A stretch of DNA of 64,000 nucleotides from Mangifera indica (lineage: Eukaryota; Streptophyta; Magnoliopsida; Sapindales; Anacardiaceae): assembly GCF_011075055.1 (NCBI RefSeq), contig NC_058146.1, positions 9,721,820 through 9,785,819 of the forward strand, given 5' to 3'. Below the pieces are notes generated by a model that had not been told where the DNA came from, did no database searches, and worked only from the letters and a program-made list of their open reading frames with translations. Shown here in pieces: positions 34,080-45,650 of the stretch (position 1 is the stretch's first letter; the number at the start of each line of letters is the position of its first letter). The position numbers were made by a program, and so were the translations under genes.

Positions 34080-35590
34080 AATCTCAAATGCATCTAGTTG
34101 CCTTGGAATGTTTATCATCTTTATGATATGATTTTCCAGGGCAATTCCTTCCTTTAACCTTATTTTGAACAAGTTTGAACACATTTCATATTTTTTACCC
34201 AAGCATTCTCAACATACAACTCTTATGATGCAAGAAGTATCTCATTTGCACTTTTCATGTTTTCATGATGACTTAGCTTCACATTCATGGAAGCTAACAT
34301 GTAGTTTCGAGTTCCTAAGTCATCCTCTTACCATTTATCAAACAACTTTTTCTCTTTATGTGGCATTAAGAGGTAAGGAAAGGGGAAAGGGTGCTTCTAA
34401 CATAAAATTTGTCTGTTTGAAGACTATCCTTAAATATATAAGCCAATCCTTATAATAAGCCAATGAGTTTGTTGTCATCCAAAATTCTCAACCATAAATT
34501 ACTCATTTTTTACAAATATCAAATTAAAAAATGGTGCAAAAAAATAAGTTTAAGTTAATGTCTTGTAATTTTAAACTTATTAAAAAATGGTGCAAATATC
34601 AATATTTTACTCAAATCCTACACTCCCTAAATAACTATTTGAAAATTTTCGTTAGAATAAATTTATAGTGGGGAATCATATTCTTATTAAATTCATTTAT
34701 ACCTCATGTAATAGAAATTTTAGTCTATTAAATTTAATAGGTAGGAAACTATTTCTTTTTATTTTTCTATATAAGGTTTGATTCAATCCCTTACCTTTAG
34801 CTTTAGTTACCTCACATAATAGAATTTGTTGTTCCCTTGGTTAGTTAAACTATAACCATTAAACTTTCTTGAAATAGAATTCCATTATACCCTCACATAA
34901 TAGAATTATTGGACATAACGTTAATTTTCATGTAAGAACAAGAACAACTAATTTCAATAACATAAAATTAGCACCCATCATATAATAGAAATTGTCTCAT
35001 AATAAAAGACTTGAATTTAATAAGTTTTCTTAAGGAGATTATTAGGTTTAACCAATAAGTAACATATTTTACATTTATTATGGACACATCACATATATGC
35101 ATCCATAAACATAAACATGGTGGAATTATCATGGGTTTAAAAAAATATATCATAATTAGGCAAACAATTCACCTAATACTAGTTTTTCTCTCGAATCTTC
35201 ATTTGGTGGCCACTTTAGATATCCATTAAATCGTCTATCTAATGATTACAAAATTGAGTCTTAGTTATACAGACCTGAATTACAATTCGATTAAGGCACG
35301 CAGACCCCAATGTAGAAAAAATAAAATTAATTATTTTATGCTACCTCCAAAATAATATTACATGTGCCCAAAATTATGTATTTTTAGAAAAAGCAAATAT
35401 GTATTGTCCCCTAATGAACCATCTGTTCAACGCATGTCCATATATAAGTAAACTCATTCAACATACATAGTTTACATAAATTAAAATGACTTTATATGAT
35501 AAAAAATATTCCAAAGGTTACATGCAACATTTGCCACCCAAATGAATATAAATAGATAATAACAAATTTACCATCATCAATTGAATGCAT
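34080..35590. other. Spacer, no gene recognised
   Basis: An open stretch at 34,165-34,455 (plus) shows no domain. A recurring word CCTCACATAATAGAAT appears near 34,810 and 34,893 with a variant near 34,700, suggesting an old repeat. Nothing else is supported. Confidence 0.35.
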
Positions 35591-35593
35591 TTA

Positions 35594-35845
35594 CATCATC
35601 TATCAATTAACATTAAATGATGACTTGGCAAATATAAATAAAATATAAGATATATCACATCATCTATTAATAACATTAAATGATGACTTGATAAACATAA
35701 ATAAATATGTAATTCATCACATCATCCATCAATCAACATTAAAGGATGACTTGATAAGCATAAATTAAAATACAATATATCACCCATTAATCACCATTAA
35801 AAATGATCTCATATACATTTAAGTTAATCATGCATATAAATTCAT
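35594..35845 (+). repeat. 63-bp tandem repeat, about four units
   Basis: Units start at about 35,594, 35,658, 35,720 and 35,783. The consensus begins CATCATCTATCAATTAACAT, then TAAATGATGACTTGATAAAC, then an ATAAAT-rich tail ending ATATATCA. The first three are close copies (62-64 bp apart); the fourth is decayed. No coding potential. Confidence 0.85.
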
Positions 35846-36016
35846 ATAAACATCTTTAAGTATACACTCAAGCTAATATCTTAACTTATAGAAATATTAG
35901 TTACATCCAAATAAGTGTTATTAGATGACACACCAGAAAAATCCTTGAATCCCTAAAAAGGAATATAAATAATTTCTAGGTTTATAAAGGATGAAGTCAC
36001 TAAATGAGAGATAGTG

Positions 36017-36019
<3 letters not shown>

Positions 36020-36087
<68 letters not shown>
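36020..36087. repeat. Long (TA)n microsatellite
   Basis: An almost uninterrupted run of about 33 TA dinucleotides. It creates a spurious minus-strand frame of alternating Ile/Tyr codons. Confidence 0.97.
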
Positions 36088-36094
<7 letters not shown>

Positions 36095-36099
36095 AAATA

Positions 36100-36776
36100 C
36101 ATTATACATTGAAAGTGGAGTATAAAACATTCAAAATGCAATGCCTTAAAAAACATATTAGATTGTAAAATTTGACTTATAATTACCAAACAATTGCTTC
36201 ATGAAGTCATGGTTTCACTAAACGATCTGGTTGTATACTTTAACGATTTCAACTTATAAAAAATGATTGACAAGACTAAAAGATAGTTAACCTTAAAAAA
36301 CTTAATGAGTAACTTGTATCAATAAATGCTCTATTGTAGCAAAGCAATGATGGGCACGCACAATCATCGATGTTGTTTGCATGGATGATTGATTATATTA
36401 CAAGTAAGAGATTATTTGATTGGTCTAAAGTCAATCCCTATGGTAATACAAGTTCATATTTGTAATTTCTTATGGCTTTCTTTATGAAAACACATGATTA
36501 TGCTTAGACAAATGTCCTTGGAATGATAAAACCGTGACGAGGGGATCAAATGATTGATCATAGAAACACTACGTACATATTAGGTTATCTTAACCAAGGG
36601 CACAAGTAACAAAGATAAGATTATTATTGTGTTAAATGACTCAATCAAAAAGTGACGACATTCTCACGTTTCGAAGTTGTTTACACAACTTAGTGTAACA
36701 CATGAGTACATGTTGTAGAAGTATTCACTAGACTGACAAAACTTGAGGATTTTTCATATGGATGGTTGTTCTAGTG
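36100..36776 (+). repeat. Older LTR-like repeat, left part (split by the SIRE element)
   Basis: This sequence continues at 47,362 after removing the SIRE insertion and one TAGTG copy. The right part (47,362 to about 48,650) contains a TATA-type CTATAAATACATA (48,290) and then leader-like sequence, so the whole resembles a long plus-oriented LTR. Its partner LTR and internal region were not identified. Confidence 0.4.
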
Positions 36777-38491
36777 TGTTGAATCTTAATGTTTTGATGA
36801 TGATTAAAAACGTAAGTTTAATTTGTTAACATGTCCAAAGAATGGATGAATGCATTATAAAATGGACAAAGTGTGAAATTGGCAAATAAATCTGAAGCAA
36901 GAAAATATTGGTCGTACCTCTCTTATGACCAAATTATACATTAATCGTTTAGTGTTTTGGAAATAAAAATGACTTGAAAAGAGCAAAGGTCTAACCGTGC
37001 CATTCATCTTGAGTAAAGTTATGTAACCATGACATAAATTAAATATTTTCAACTCATCCTTTTAATGTCCCAGCCATGACAAATATGTCTCAGCCATGTC
37101 CATTAAATATATTCAAGTCACATGCATTAAATGTCCCAGTGGGACACTTGAAAAATGTCCCAACCGTGACCACTCTCTCCACAAATCGTTGCCATGTGTC
37201 GCCTCCAAGCAATACCTTACTACACATATCCAAGGAAGCTGCTTATCTATAGCTCACCACCATGTGCCCAATTGCATTAAATGTCCCAACTGGGACTCAT
37301 GAAAAATGTCCTAGCTGTGACACTTTTTCTTCTTGAATTGTTGTTATGTGTCATCTCCAAGTTATGTTCAATGTATTGCTACCATGTGTTATCTTCATGT
37401 TGTGTCCAAGATGTCGCTGCCACGTGTCAGAGACTTATTGTCCTAGTCATGACACTTTGAAAATTATCCCAACCGTGACACAGAATCTAATATAGGTGTG
37501 ACACATGCAAAATTTTTCCTTCTTATGCAATTTCTGAAAACCTTTTAGTTATGGGATAAAATTCAATCAAATTGTGACACGTGTAAAATCTTCCTAATTA
37601 TGCCTCAGTCATGTCCCTCTTAAAATCAAATCCGTAGTTCAACCATGCATAAGCCAACATATACCTATTCAAGCTTTTGGATTTTTTTCAAACATAGAAA
37701 TAAAGCAAGCCACCCATGACACGGATTTGCCATTTGTGCTGAGTATATTTAAAGTTATCTGTTGAAGCATGCAAAACTATCTTTACTGAAGTTTTTAGTC
37801 ATTCTCGACGACAATTCAATCTAATAGAATGCAACTAGCTCTATATATTGGTTTCAAATTGAAAAGGAAAAGGTTAGAAATTTTACAAAGTGAAAAAGAA
37901 AAATAAAAATTACTTTGATTTCTCTCTGTCACTCTCACTAAGCTTCCATTTTTATTCATTGAGAGTTTTGTGCACTCAAACTAGCATTTACATCCTTATA
38001 GAGGCATTAATACTTTTATCTCTTTGTAATTAAACATTGTAGGTGTAATCTCATATCAACTAGTATAATGGACATAATCTTGGATATACTATATGTAAAA
38101 AAAATTTCAAGAGATAGTAGAACTTCAAGGTGGTTTGCTTAGAGATGTGCACATTGGAGGCTTGTAAGAGAAAGCTTTAAACCACTAAAATTGAGCATTT
38201 TTACAACTCAAACTCTTTAAATTTTGTCTTTTGTTATTGTTATTTATTATTGTTGTCATTACTATTGATATTGTTATTTATTGTTGCTGATGTTAATTAC
38301 TTTTGTTGTAAAATTTATTACCAGTGTGCTTTTGTAAAATTGTAATTTGTTTATTAATTTATTGTTGTTGTTGTTATTGTGTGTTCTGTAAAGTTTGCTC
38401 TAGAATTTATTAAAGTGTATCATTTAATTTTTTGTTAAAAACGTATTCACTTCTTCTAGGTTCATATTAGTCATTGCAAGAGTGTTTAATA
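36777..38491 (+). repeat. SIRE 5' LTR
   Basis: Starts TGTTGAATCTTAATG and ends AGAGTGTTTAATA just before the PBS. It aligns through its whole length to 45,651-47,356. It contains a block (about 37,060-37,640) of degenerate repeats built on CCCAGCCATGACA / CCCAACCGTGACC. A TATATA motif at 37,842-37,848 is the likely promoter. Confidence 0.9.
37842..37848 (+). promoter_or_regulatory. Candidate LTR TATA box
   Basis: CTATATATTGG lies about 650 bp before the LTR end. The 3' LTR has CTATAAATTG at the matching place (46,703-46,712). Motif and shared position only. Confidence 0.4.
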
Positions 38492-38504
38492 ATTGGTATC
38501 AAAG
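38492..38504 (+). other. SIRE primer-binding site
   Basis: ATTGGTATCAAAG directly follows the 5' LTR. It matches the plant initiator-Met tRNA PBS (TGGTATCAGAGC) at all but one position shown. First-strand cDNA synthesis would start here. Confidence 0.8.
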
Positions 38505-38563
38505 TATGAACTCCATTTTTATTAAAATCTAATGATTTTTAAAGAAACGATTTTTTTTTCTTA

Positions 38564-40190
38564 ATGGCTAATATACCTACTCCTATTTTTGCTAAAGGGC
38601 AATGTACCACTAGGTCTCCCTTGTTTTGTGGAAAAAATTATACCTAATGGAAAAATTTATTAACTTTAAATTATGGAGGATTATTAAACATGATGATTTA
38701 GTGCCAATAGACTCGAGGACTAATGAACCAAAAAATGAAATGGATTTTAATGATGATGATGAAAAGATGATGAACTTAAATGCTAAAGGTATTAACATTT
38801 TGTTTTGTGCTCTTGATGGTACAAAATTTAATAAGGTATCGACTTGTGAGTTCGCTAAAGAAGTTTGGACCATACTCCAAACCACACAAAAAGGAACAAG
38901 CTAAGTTAAAGAATCAAAGATCGAGCTTCTCTTCAGGGAATATGAGTTATGTGAAATAAAGTCTAAAGAAAACATAACCAACATGTACAAGTGGTTCTCC
39001 AACTTAGTGAATGATCTCAAAGGGCTTAAAAAGAGATTTGAGATAATTGAATTGATAAAAAAGATTTTGAGATCATTATTAGATTCGTGGACTATAAAGG
39101 TAACGGTTATTGAAGAGTCCAAGGATCTTAGCAAGATGGGAATGGATGAACTCATAGGAAATTTTCTTACCTATAAAATGAAGAGAAAACCAAAGGAAAA
39201 AAAAGTTAAGGTTAAAAGAGACATTGCATTGAAGGTTATGGATGAAAGGAAGATGAAAGAAATTTTGCCATGGATGAAGATGATGTGAGTCTCTTGGCTA
39301 GAAAGTTTAGTAAATTTCTATTAAGATCAAAAAGGAACAAAGGAAAAGGATTTGTTAGACAAAGAGGAACAAAAGAAAAGGGTCAACAATGAGATAATAT
39401 ATTATGAATACAAGAAACCAGGCCATATTTGCCTAGATTATCCTCTGAGAAAGAAGAATGAGGATAAAAAGGAGATGAGATTCAAGAAGAAAGTGTTTGT
39501 CGCCACTTGGAATGGAAATGATAACTCAAGTGATGAACGTGAGTTAGAGAAAGAAAAGGCTAACATATGTTTCAGGCCAAGAATGATTTAGAGAATGAAG
39601 TAAATGATTCAAACTCATTCTCTTTGCAAGAATTACAAGATTCATTTGAAAACTTGATGGATGAGTATGAAAACATAGAAGCAAAATATAAATCATTAAA
39701 GAAATAATTAATTTGCATTAAAAAGGAATATGATATACTTCTACATGATCATGATGAGTTAACTAAGAGGAATGATGTTGTTAGAAATGAAAAGGATTTA
39801 TGCCTAAAAGAATTAACATGCATAGAGGAACATGAAGAATTAAAGAAAAAAGTATCTATTGCGAATGAATTATTTGAAAATTTTAAAATAGGTACTAAGA
39901 GGTTGGATGAGATGCTTGCATCTCAAAGAAGTGGGCTTAATAAGAAAAGATTAGGGTATAATGAAAGTAACCCTTTTTTAAACACATATAGACTTTTAAA
40001 GAAACCTCATGCATTACATATGAAACGCAAATTTTGTTCATTCATTAGGCATACTATTAGACGTTGTTCAATTGGAAATGGTAAATCTTTCAAAGTAAAA
40101 AAGGTTTGGGTTCCTAAAGGAACACTTAAAACTAATGTTGTTGGACCCAAAACCATTTGGGTAATAAAAAGTAAATAGATGAATTTATCT
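38564..40190 (+). pseudogene. SIRE gag
   Basis: Begins MANIPTPIFAKGQCTTRSPL, then CGKNYT and a stop. The continuation is in another frame (38,626-38,904) with the UBN2-type core: IIKHDDLVPIDSRT, FCALDGTKFNKVSTCEFAKE and VWTILQTTQKGTS. A second open piece (38,983-39,288) has NMYKWFSNLVNDLKGL and ELIGNFLTYKMKR. The zinc knuckle near 39,400 reads YYEYKKPGHICLDYP: all three structural Cys positions are Tyr or shifted, so nucleic-acid binding is lost. The region 39,600-39,900 encodes a Glu/Lys/Leu-rich coiled coil (LQELQDSFENLMDEYENIEA and onward), a known feature of long SIRE gags. Several stops and frameshifts are present. Confidence 0.8.
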
Positions 40191-40230
40191 TGTAAGCTTG
40201 CTTACAATCTTCCTAGAGGTCTTCTAGCAA

Positions 40231-43200
40231 GTGGTATTTAGATATTGGATGCTTAAGACACATGATGGGAGATAAGAGTCTTTTCTGTTCTTTGAAGGCT
40301 AAAGATGAAAGTAACGTCAACTTTGGAGATAATTCCAAAGGAAAAGTAATTGGCATTGTTATCATAGGTAACTCTTCTTTTTCAATAAATGATTTACTTG
40401 TTGAAGGTCTTAAGCATAATTTACTTAGTACAAGTCAATTGTGTAACAAGAGCTTCAAGATTAGTTTATATTTTTTATGTTGTGAAATTGTTGATGCTAG
40501 TACAAATGCAATTGCCATAGGCATTCAAATATGTACATTATAGACTTGCATGAGATTGTATCTAGAGACCTATGTCTTATGTCAACCGAGGATGAGGATA
40601 TGTTCCTACGACATAAAAGATTAGGATATACAAGTATTGATGTTCTTCAAAGGCTTTAAAAAAAAAAAAACTTAGTAAAAGGTTTGCAAAAATTAGTTTT
40701 CAAAAGGGATCATATGTGTGATGCTTGCATGAAAGACAAACAAACAAGAATTTGCTTTAAGTCTAAAAATTATGTTTCAACTTCAAGACCCCTTCAACTT
40801 TTACATACGGATTTGTGTGGACCATCTAGAACTACAAGTCTAGGTGAAAAATATTATTGTTTTGTAATTGTTGATGAGTTTTTAAGATTTGCTTGGGTCT
40901 TACTCCTTGCAAATAAAAGTGATGCATTCGATGTATTTGTACCATTTGTTAGAAAATTGTAAAAACGAGTAGGTTATGCAATTGCATGCATTAGAAATGA
41001 TCATGGAAAAGAGTTTGAAAATTCAGATTTTGAAATGTTTTGTAATGAACATGATATTGAACATAACTTTTCGGCACATAAGACCCCTCAATAAAACGAA
41101 GTTGTTCAGAGAAGAAATAGGATACTTATAGAAATGACTAGTACTATGTTGTATAAATATGATTTGCCTAAATATTTTTGAGGTGAAGCCATTAATACTT
41201 CATGTTACATCATAAATACAACCATGATTAGGTCAATTCTCAAGAAAACTCCTTATGAGTTATTCAAAGTAAAAAAGGCTAATATTGCATATTTTCATCC
41301 CTTTGGGTGCAAATGTTTTGTATTAAATAATAATAAAGATGACTTAGGAAAATTCGATTTCAAGTCGGATGAAACAATTTTCCTAGGTTACTCTTCCTCA
41401 TCTAAAACATATAGAGTTTTCAACAAGAGAACTCTCTTAGTTGAAGAATCTATCTATGTGGTATTTGATGAATCTCTTAAGTGTGTAGATGATAGACATA
41501 AAGATAAAGTCATTATGCTCTTGGAGTATCTACAAATCAAAGACTTATCTTAACCAAAAGAAGAGAAAAACAATTATCAAGTTAAGGTTGAAGACCAAAG
41601 GATAAACACATGCAACTTTTAGAACCACGAAGAGAAATCTCATATCCAAGGGTAAAGGGTGAAGTGAAAGGAGGAAGGATTATTGGAGGCCCTACCCAAA
41701 GAGTAAAAACTATAGCTTCATTGAGGAACACATGTCAATTTATGGCATTCTTATTATAAATAAAGCCCAAAAAGGTAGAGAAAGCTCTTAAAGATAAAAG
41801 TTGGGTGCTTGCAATGGAAGAAGAGTTAGACCAATTTGAGAGAAACAATGTTTAGGAACTAGTTTCGAGGCCAGCAGATTGTCCCACCATTGACACAAAA
41901 TGGGTATACTAAAGCAAGGTGGATGAGTCTAGCACTGTTATTTGAAATAAGGCAATACTAGTTGCTCAAGGGTACTTTTAAGAGGAAGGTATTAATTTCA
42001 ATGAAACTTATACACCCGTAGCTAGATTAGAAGCAATTGAGATGTTCATTGCATATGCATGTCATTTTGATTTCAAATTATTTTCAATAGATGTTAAAAG
42101 TGTCTTTTTAAATGGTTTTATTCAAGAAGAGGTATATATTAAACAACCTCCCAATTTCAAAAATCATTAATTTCCAAATCATGTGTTTAGATTAAGAAAA
42201 ACTTTATATGGTTTAAAGTAAGCTCCCAAAGCTTGGTATGAAAGATTAAGTCTTTTCTTAATTGAAAAAGGTTTTTCAAAAGAAAAGGTGGATACCACCT
42301 TATTTATAAAAAGACACATGCAAGACATTTTGATCATTCAAATTTACATTGACGACATTATCTTCAATGCTAATAATGAGTCTCTTTGTAAAGAGTTTTC
42401 TAAGATGATGAAGAGTGAGTTTGAAATGAACATGATGGGAGAGCTTAATTACTTCCTAGGACTTCAAATCAAACAAACAAAGGAAGAGATTTTGTTTAAC
42501 TAAGCCAAATATCTCAAAGACCTTTTCAAAAGGTTCAACATACTAGATGCCAAAGAGCAACCCGCTCCCATGAGCACTTCCCTAAAAGTGTTGAAATCAA
42601 ACCACATAGAAGCATAATAGATGCATTATTATAGTTAACTGCATCTAGGCCTGATATTATGTTTAATGTATGCATGTGTGCACGTTTTCAAAAAAATCCT
42701 AAGGAATCACATCTAAATGTCGTTCAACAAATCTTGAGACACCTTAAGGAAATGCAAAATGTTAGTTTATGGTACTCTAAGAGATCCTTATTCAAATTAC
42801 AAGCATTTTTAGATACTAATTTCAGATGATGTCAAATAGATAGGAAAAACAACAATGGCACTTGTCATTTTTTAGGTAACATGTTTATCTCTTGGTTTTA
42901 AAAGAAATAAAATTTATTGGCAACATCTACTATAGAACCCGAATACGTTCCTGTGGCTAGTTGTTATGCATTACTCTTATGGATGAAACAACAACTTATG
43001 GATTTTGGTTTTGAAATGAAAACCATTTCAATATTTTGTGATAATACAAGTGTCATTCAACTTTCCAAAAATCCTATCTTTCATTCTAGGACAAAACATA
43101 TAGATATTAGACATTACTTTTTGTGTGATCATGATAGTAAGGGTGATATTCGGATTGAATTTATTGATACTAACAACCAAGTTGCTGACATTTTTACTAA

Positions 43201-43276
43201 GCCTCTTGATAAGGATCTTTTTTGCTATATTCAAAGAGAGCTTGGTATGATTAACACAAATCAAATAAGTGTTTAA
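40231..43276 (+). pseudogene. SIRE pol (protease, integrase, RT, RNase H)
   Basis: The protease starts WYLDIGCLRHMMGD (40,231): the active-site DSG reads DIG. GAG-pre-integrase has LRHKRLGY and CDACMKDKQ (40,600-40,745). The integrase keeps the first two acidic residues, LHTDLCGP (Asp codon 40,810) and IRNDHGKEFEN (40,999), but the catalytic Glu is Gln (NEVVQRRNR; codon 41,107). Reverse transcriptase includes YTPVARLEAIE, SIDVKSVFLNG and the active site YIDDI (42,345-42,359). RNase H at 42,917-43,276 includes EPEYVPVASCYALLLWMKQQ, FCDNTSVIQLSKNP and TKHIDIRHYF, ending ADIFTKPLDKDLF. Many stops are present, mostly CAA to TAA or TGG to TAG/TGA. The order protease-integrase-RT-RNase H identifies Ty1/copia. 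Confidence 0.9.
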
Positions 43277-43279
43277 TAC

Positions 43280-44240
43280 TCTCACTGATATAAATTTTTG
43301 TCTGTGTTAACTCTGTTACGGTATCTTGTTTGATTATGATATTGATTATGTGATGTTTGTGCTTATTAAGATGAATGTGGATAATTTGTCATCATTTAAA
43401 AATGTATTTTCATTCATATAACATAAACGCATAATGCAAATTTCAAATTAAATTAATTCAAACCTGTATTCAAAGTTGATCAAATCTTGAATTATATCAA
43501 ATGTCCTTGATTCGATGCAAATATTCAAATTTCATATTTTTTTGAGATATTTTGATTAATATGCCTTTCTCCTTTTTTTTGCAAAACACAATTTGTTTTC
43601 TTTTGTTTTTTGGTTTCTTATGTGATTGTCTGGAGAACACTGGTTTGAAATTTTTTATTGTTTTTGTAGTAACTGCCTGAAAACCTTGATCTGAAAAGGC
43701 TTTAAATTTTTTTTTGCACCGATAAAACTCACTTATGCTCATTTTTGGAAAATGCTTCAATTAAAAGGGATTTTCGGCACAACAAGCTAAATATGATCTG
43801 GACACTCACAATATTACATGTATTCATATCTTTATATTTTATATTAATTTTTAATTTTTTTTGGTCACATGTGTCACAGTGTACATGCAATGACAATGTG
43901 TTCATATAAAAAAATTACATATATATACATATGTAATTTTTGTCATTAAGTGTCATAAGTTTTTTTAATAATAATATTATTATTTTTCCTAAACTTTCTT
44001 TTCAATTCATTTTCCTTGCCAACATACATTTTCTTCTTCTTTGTTTTTCTTTGCCTCACTTTGCTCTATTTTTTTCTTTCAAAATTCTCACAAAGACAAC
44101 ACTCATAGCATACTCATATCATATTGCATTTCTTCATGAAAGATTCTTTTTGATAAGTTCTTATGGTTTACTCTTGAATCCATCTTGATTCTCACAAATT
44201 TGTGTCTTTAACAAATTCAAGTCCCTAATATTGTGATTCA
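43280..44240 (+). other. SIRE post-pol spacer
   Basis: AT-rich, with a short (TA)-type stretch at 43,915-43,935. It leads into a pyrimidine-rich segment (43,980-44,100) just before the extra reading frame. No domain is recognised in 43,497-43,760 (minus) or 43,940-44,188 (plus). Confidence 0.4.
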
Positions 44241-44245
44241 TCTTC

Positions 44246-45345
44246 ATGGCTCCAAGAACTAGACAATCTAGGTCTAAGGATTCAGGTAATTCTCGATCAT
44301 ATTACAATACCCTTGGTGGAAGTGATGAGCAAAGGGTTTGCTTGATTGAAATTAGAAATAAAAAAGTTTTTGTGGGAAAGAATGTGTTCTTGCTATTTTA
44401 GAGGAAATTGGTATTGCTGATCAGTTTATAGAAATAGTAAATTGGATGAAATGGGGGAATCTATTTTTTATGAGACTTGGTATAGATAAAAATCTGGTTT
44501 ATGAGTTTTACAGTTCGCTAAAAGTAGGAATGGATATTGAACATCACTTTGTAGATTACACTATGAAATTTAAACTGCATGGAAATGATTTTACTGTTAC
44601 TCTTGAAATTCTTGTTAAATGCTTGGAATGTGACTGTGATGGAATAATGGGTGCTTCAGAAAACTTTAATCACTCTGTAGCTTGGAATGAGTTAGGGAGT
44701 CGAAAAGTTTATAATTAACATTTGTCCAAGTCCAAAAAGTTAGATAATCTAGTCTAAAGGTATTTTATAGATCAATTACCTATATTCTAAATGCCCGAAT
44801 AGACTCAAATGGATTTGTTTCAATTCATGACTTATAATTGATATTTGGTGCTCAGCATAGAATTTAAGTTAATACTATTCATTGGCTTATCCATCAATTA
44901 TACCTTATTTAAATTAATGATCATGCAATTTAGTTTGGTATGATCGTATCCTTCATTGCAATAAAATTTGGGTTAAACCTAGCAACAGAAGATCTAGATT
45001 ACCTCATAAAATTCAGAGATCCAAACCTTTTTTCAACTTAATATTTGATAAAGATGTAATTGATTGAACAAACTGATAAAGGAGTCCACTGATTCAGAGC
45101 TTACCGTCCAAGGCATTAAAAATTTATTGATGGTGAAAAAGGAAATATTCCTTCTGAGTATCAAGTTCCTCCACCACCTCACAATATTCTAAGATCAAGC
45201 TCTCAGACTGAAAAAAAACCTAGAATGGAAGGTGAATAAATGATAAATCCATTCCAAATTCAATATGCTGAACAACAACACTTAAGAGAGGATTATAAGA
45301 GCATTCAACAAGAAATTCATGATTGGATGCATCAGCATCTATGAT
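44246..45345 (+). pseudogene. SIRE extra downstream reading frame
   Basis: Begins MAPRTRQSRSKDSGNSRSYY and continues with VFVGKNVFLLF, a stop, then WMKWGNLFFMRLGIDKNLVY, EFYSSLKVGMDIEHHF and MKFKLHGNDFTVTLEILVKC (44,446-44,718 open). The pattern (W-F ... LVxEFYxxL ... F-V-G-xxxxxTxxxIxxxLxC) resembles the 'putative plant transposon protein' domain seen downstream of pol in SIRE-like elements. The tail near 45,240-45,340 reads as QQHLREDYKSIQQEIHDWM-like residues, a Gln-rich helix. It occupies the place called env-like in this lineage, but I see no signal peptide or transmembrane segment to support an envelope. Broken by several stops. Confidence 0.55.
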
Positions 45346-45636
45346 CATTCATTTCATAATCTTCGTTTCTTATTTTATTTTTGCTATGTTTTGATGTTAA
45401 CTCTCATTTATTATAAATTGAATACGAAATTCTCTGTTGATTTTCATTCTATATTAATTTTTGTGTAACATTATTTGATATTGGTGTTTGATTGCTAACA
45501 AAAAAGAGAGAAATTAGTAAAAGAAATATTATCTATTTTTTTAAGGCTAAAAGTGAGGGGAAGTAAGTGTGATTCATATTTAAATTTCTCATTTTGTATT
45601 ATATTTTCTTTCTAAACTAAATTTTTATCATCAATC

Positions 45637-45650
45637 AAAAAGGGGGAGAT
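45637..45650 (+). other. SIRE polypurine tract
   Basis: AAAAAGGGGGAGAT sits directly before the 3' LTR, the expected priming site for second-strand DNA. Confidence 0.85.

Noticed and set aside
34165..34455. 96-codon plus-strand frame
   Set aside because: No domain recognised and no gene context. Considered a chance frame in spacer.
35594..35845. Regular repeat units considered as a CRISPR array
   Set aside because: The units are contiguous diverged tandem copies without distinct spacers, in plant nuclear DNA.
35921..36130. Minus-strand frame of alternating Ile and Tyr
   Set aside because: Entirely produced by the (TA)n microsatellite at 36,020-36,087.
43915..45345. Envelope gene of the SIRE element
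   Set aside because: The position fits the env-like label used for this lineage, but no signal peptide, transmembrane segment or glycoprotein pattern is visible. Described instead as an extra reading frame.
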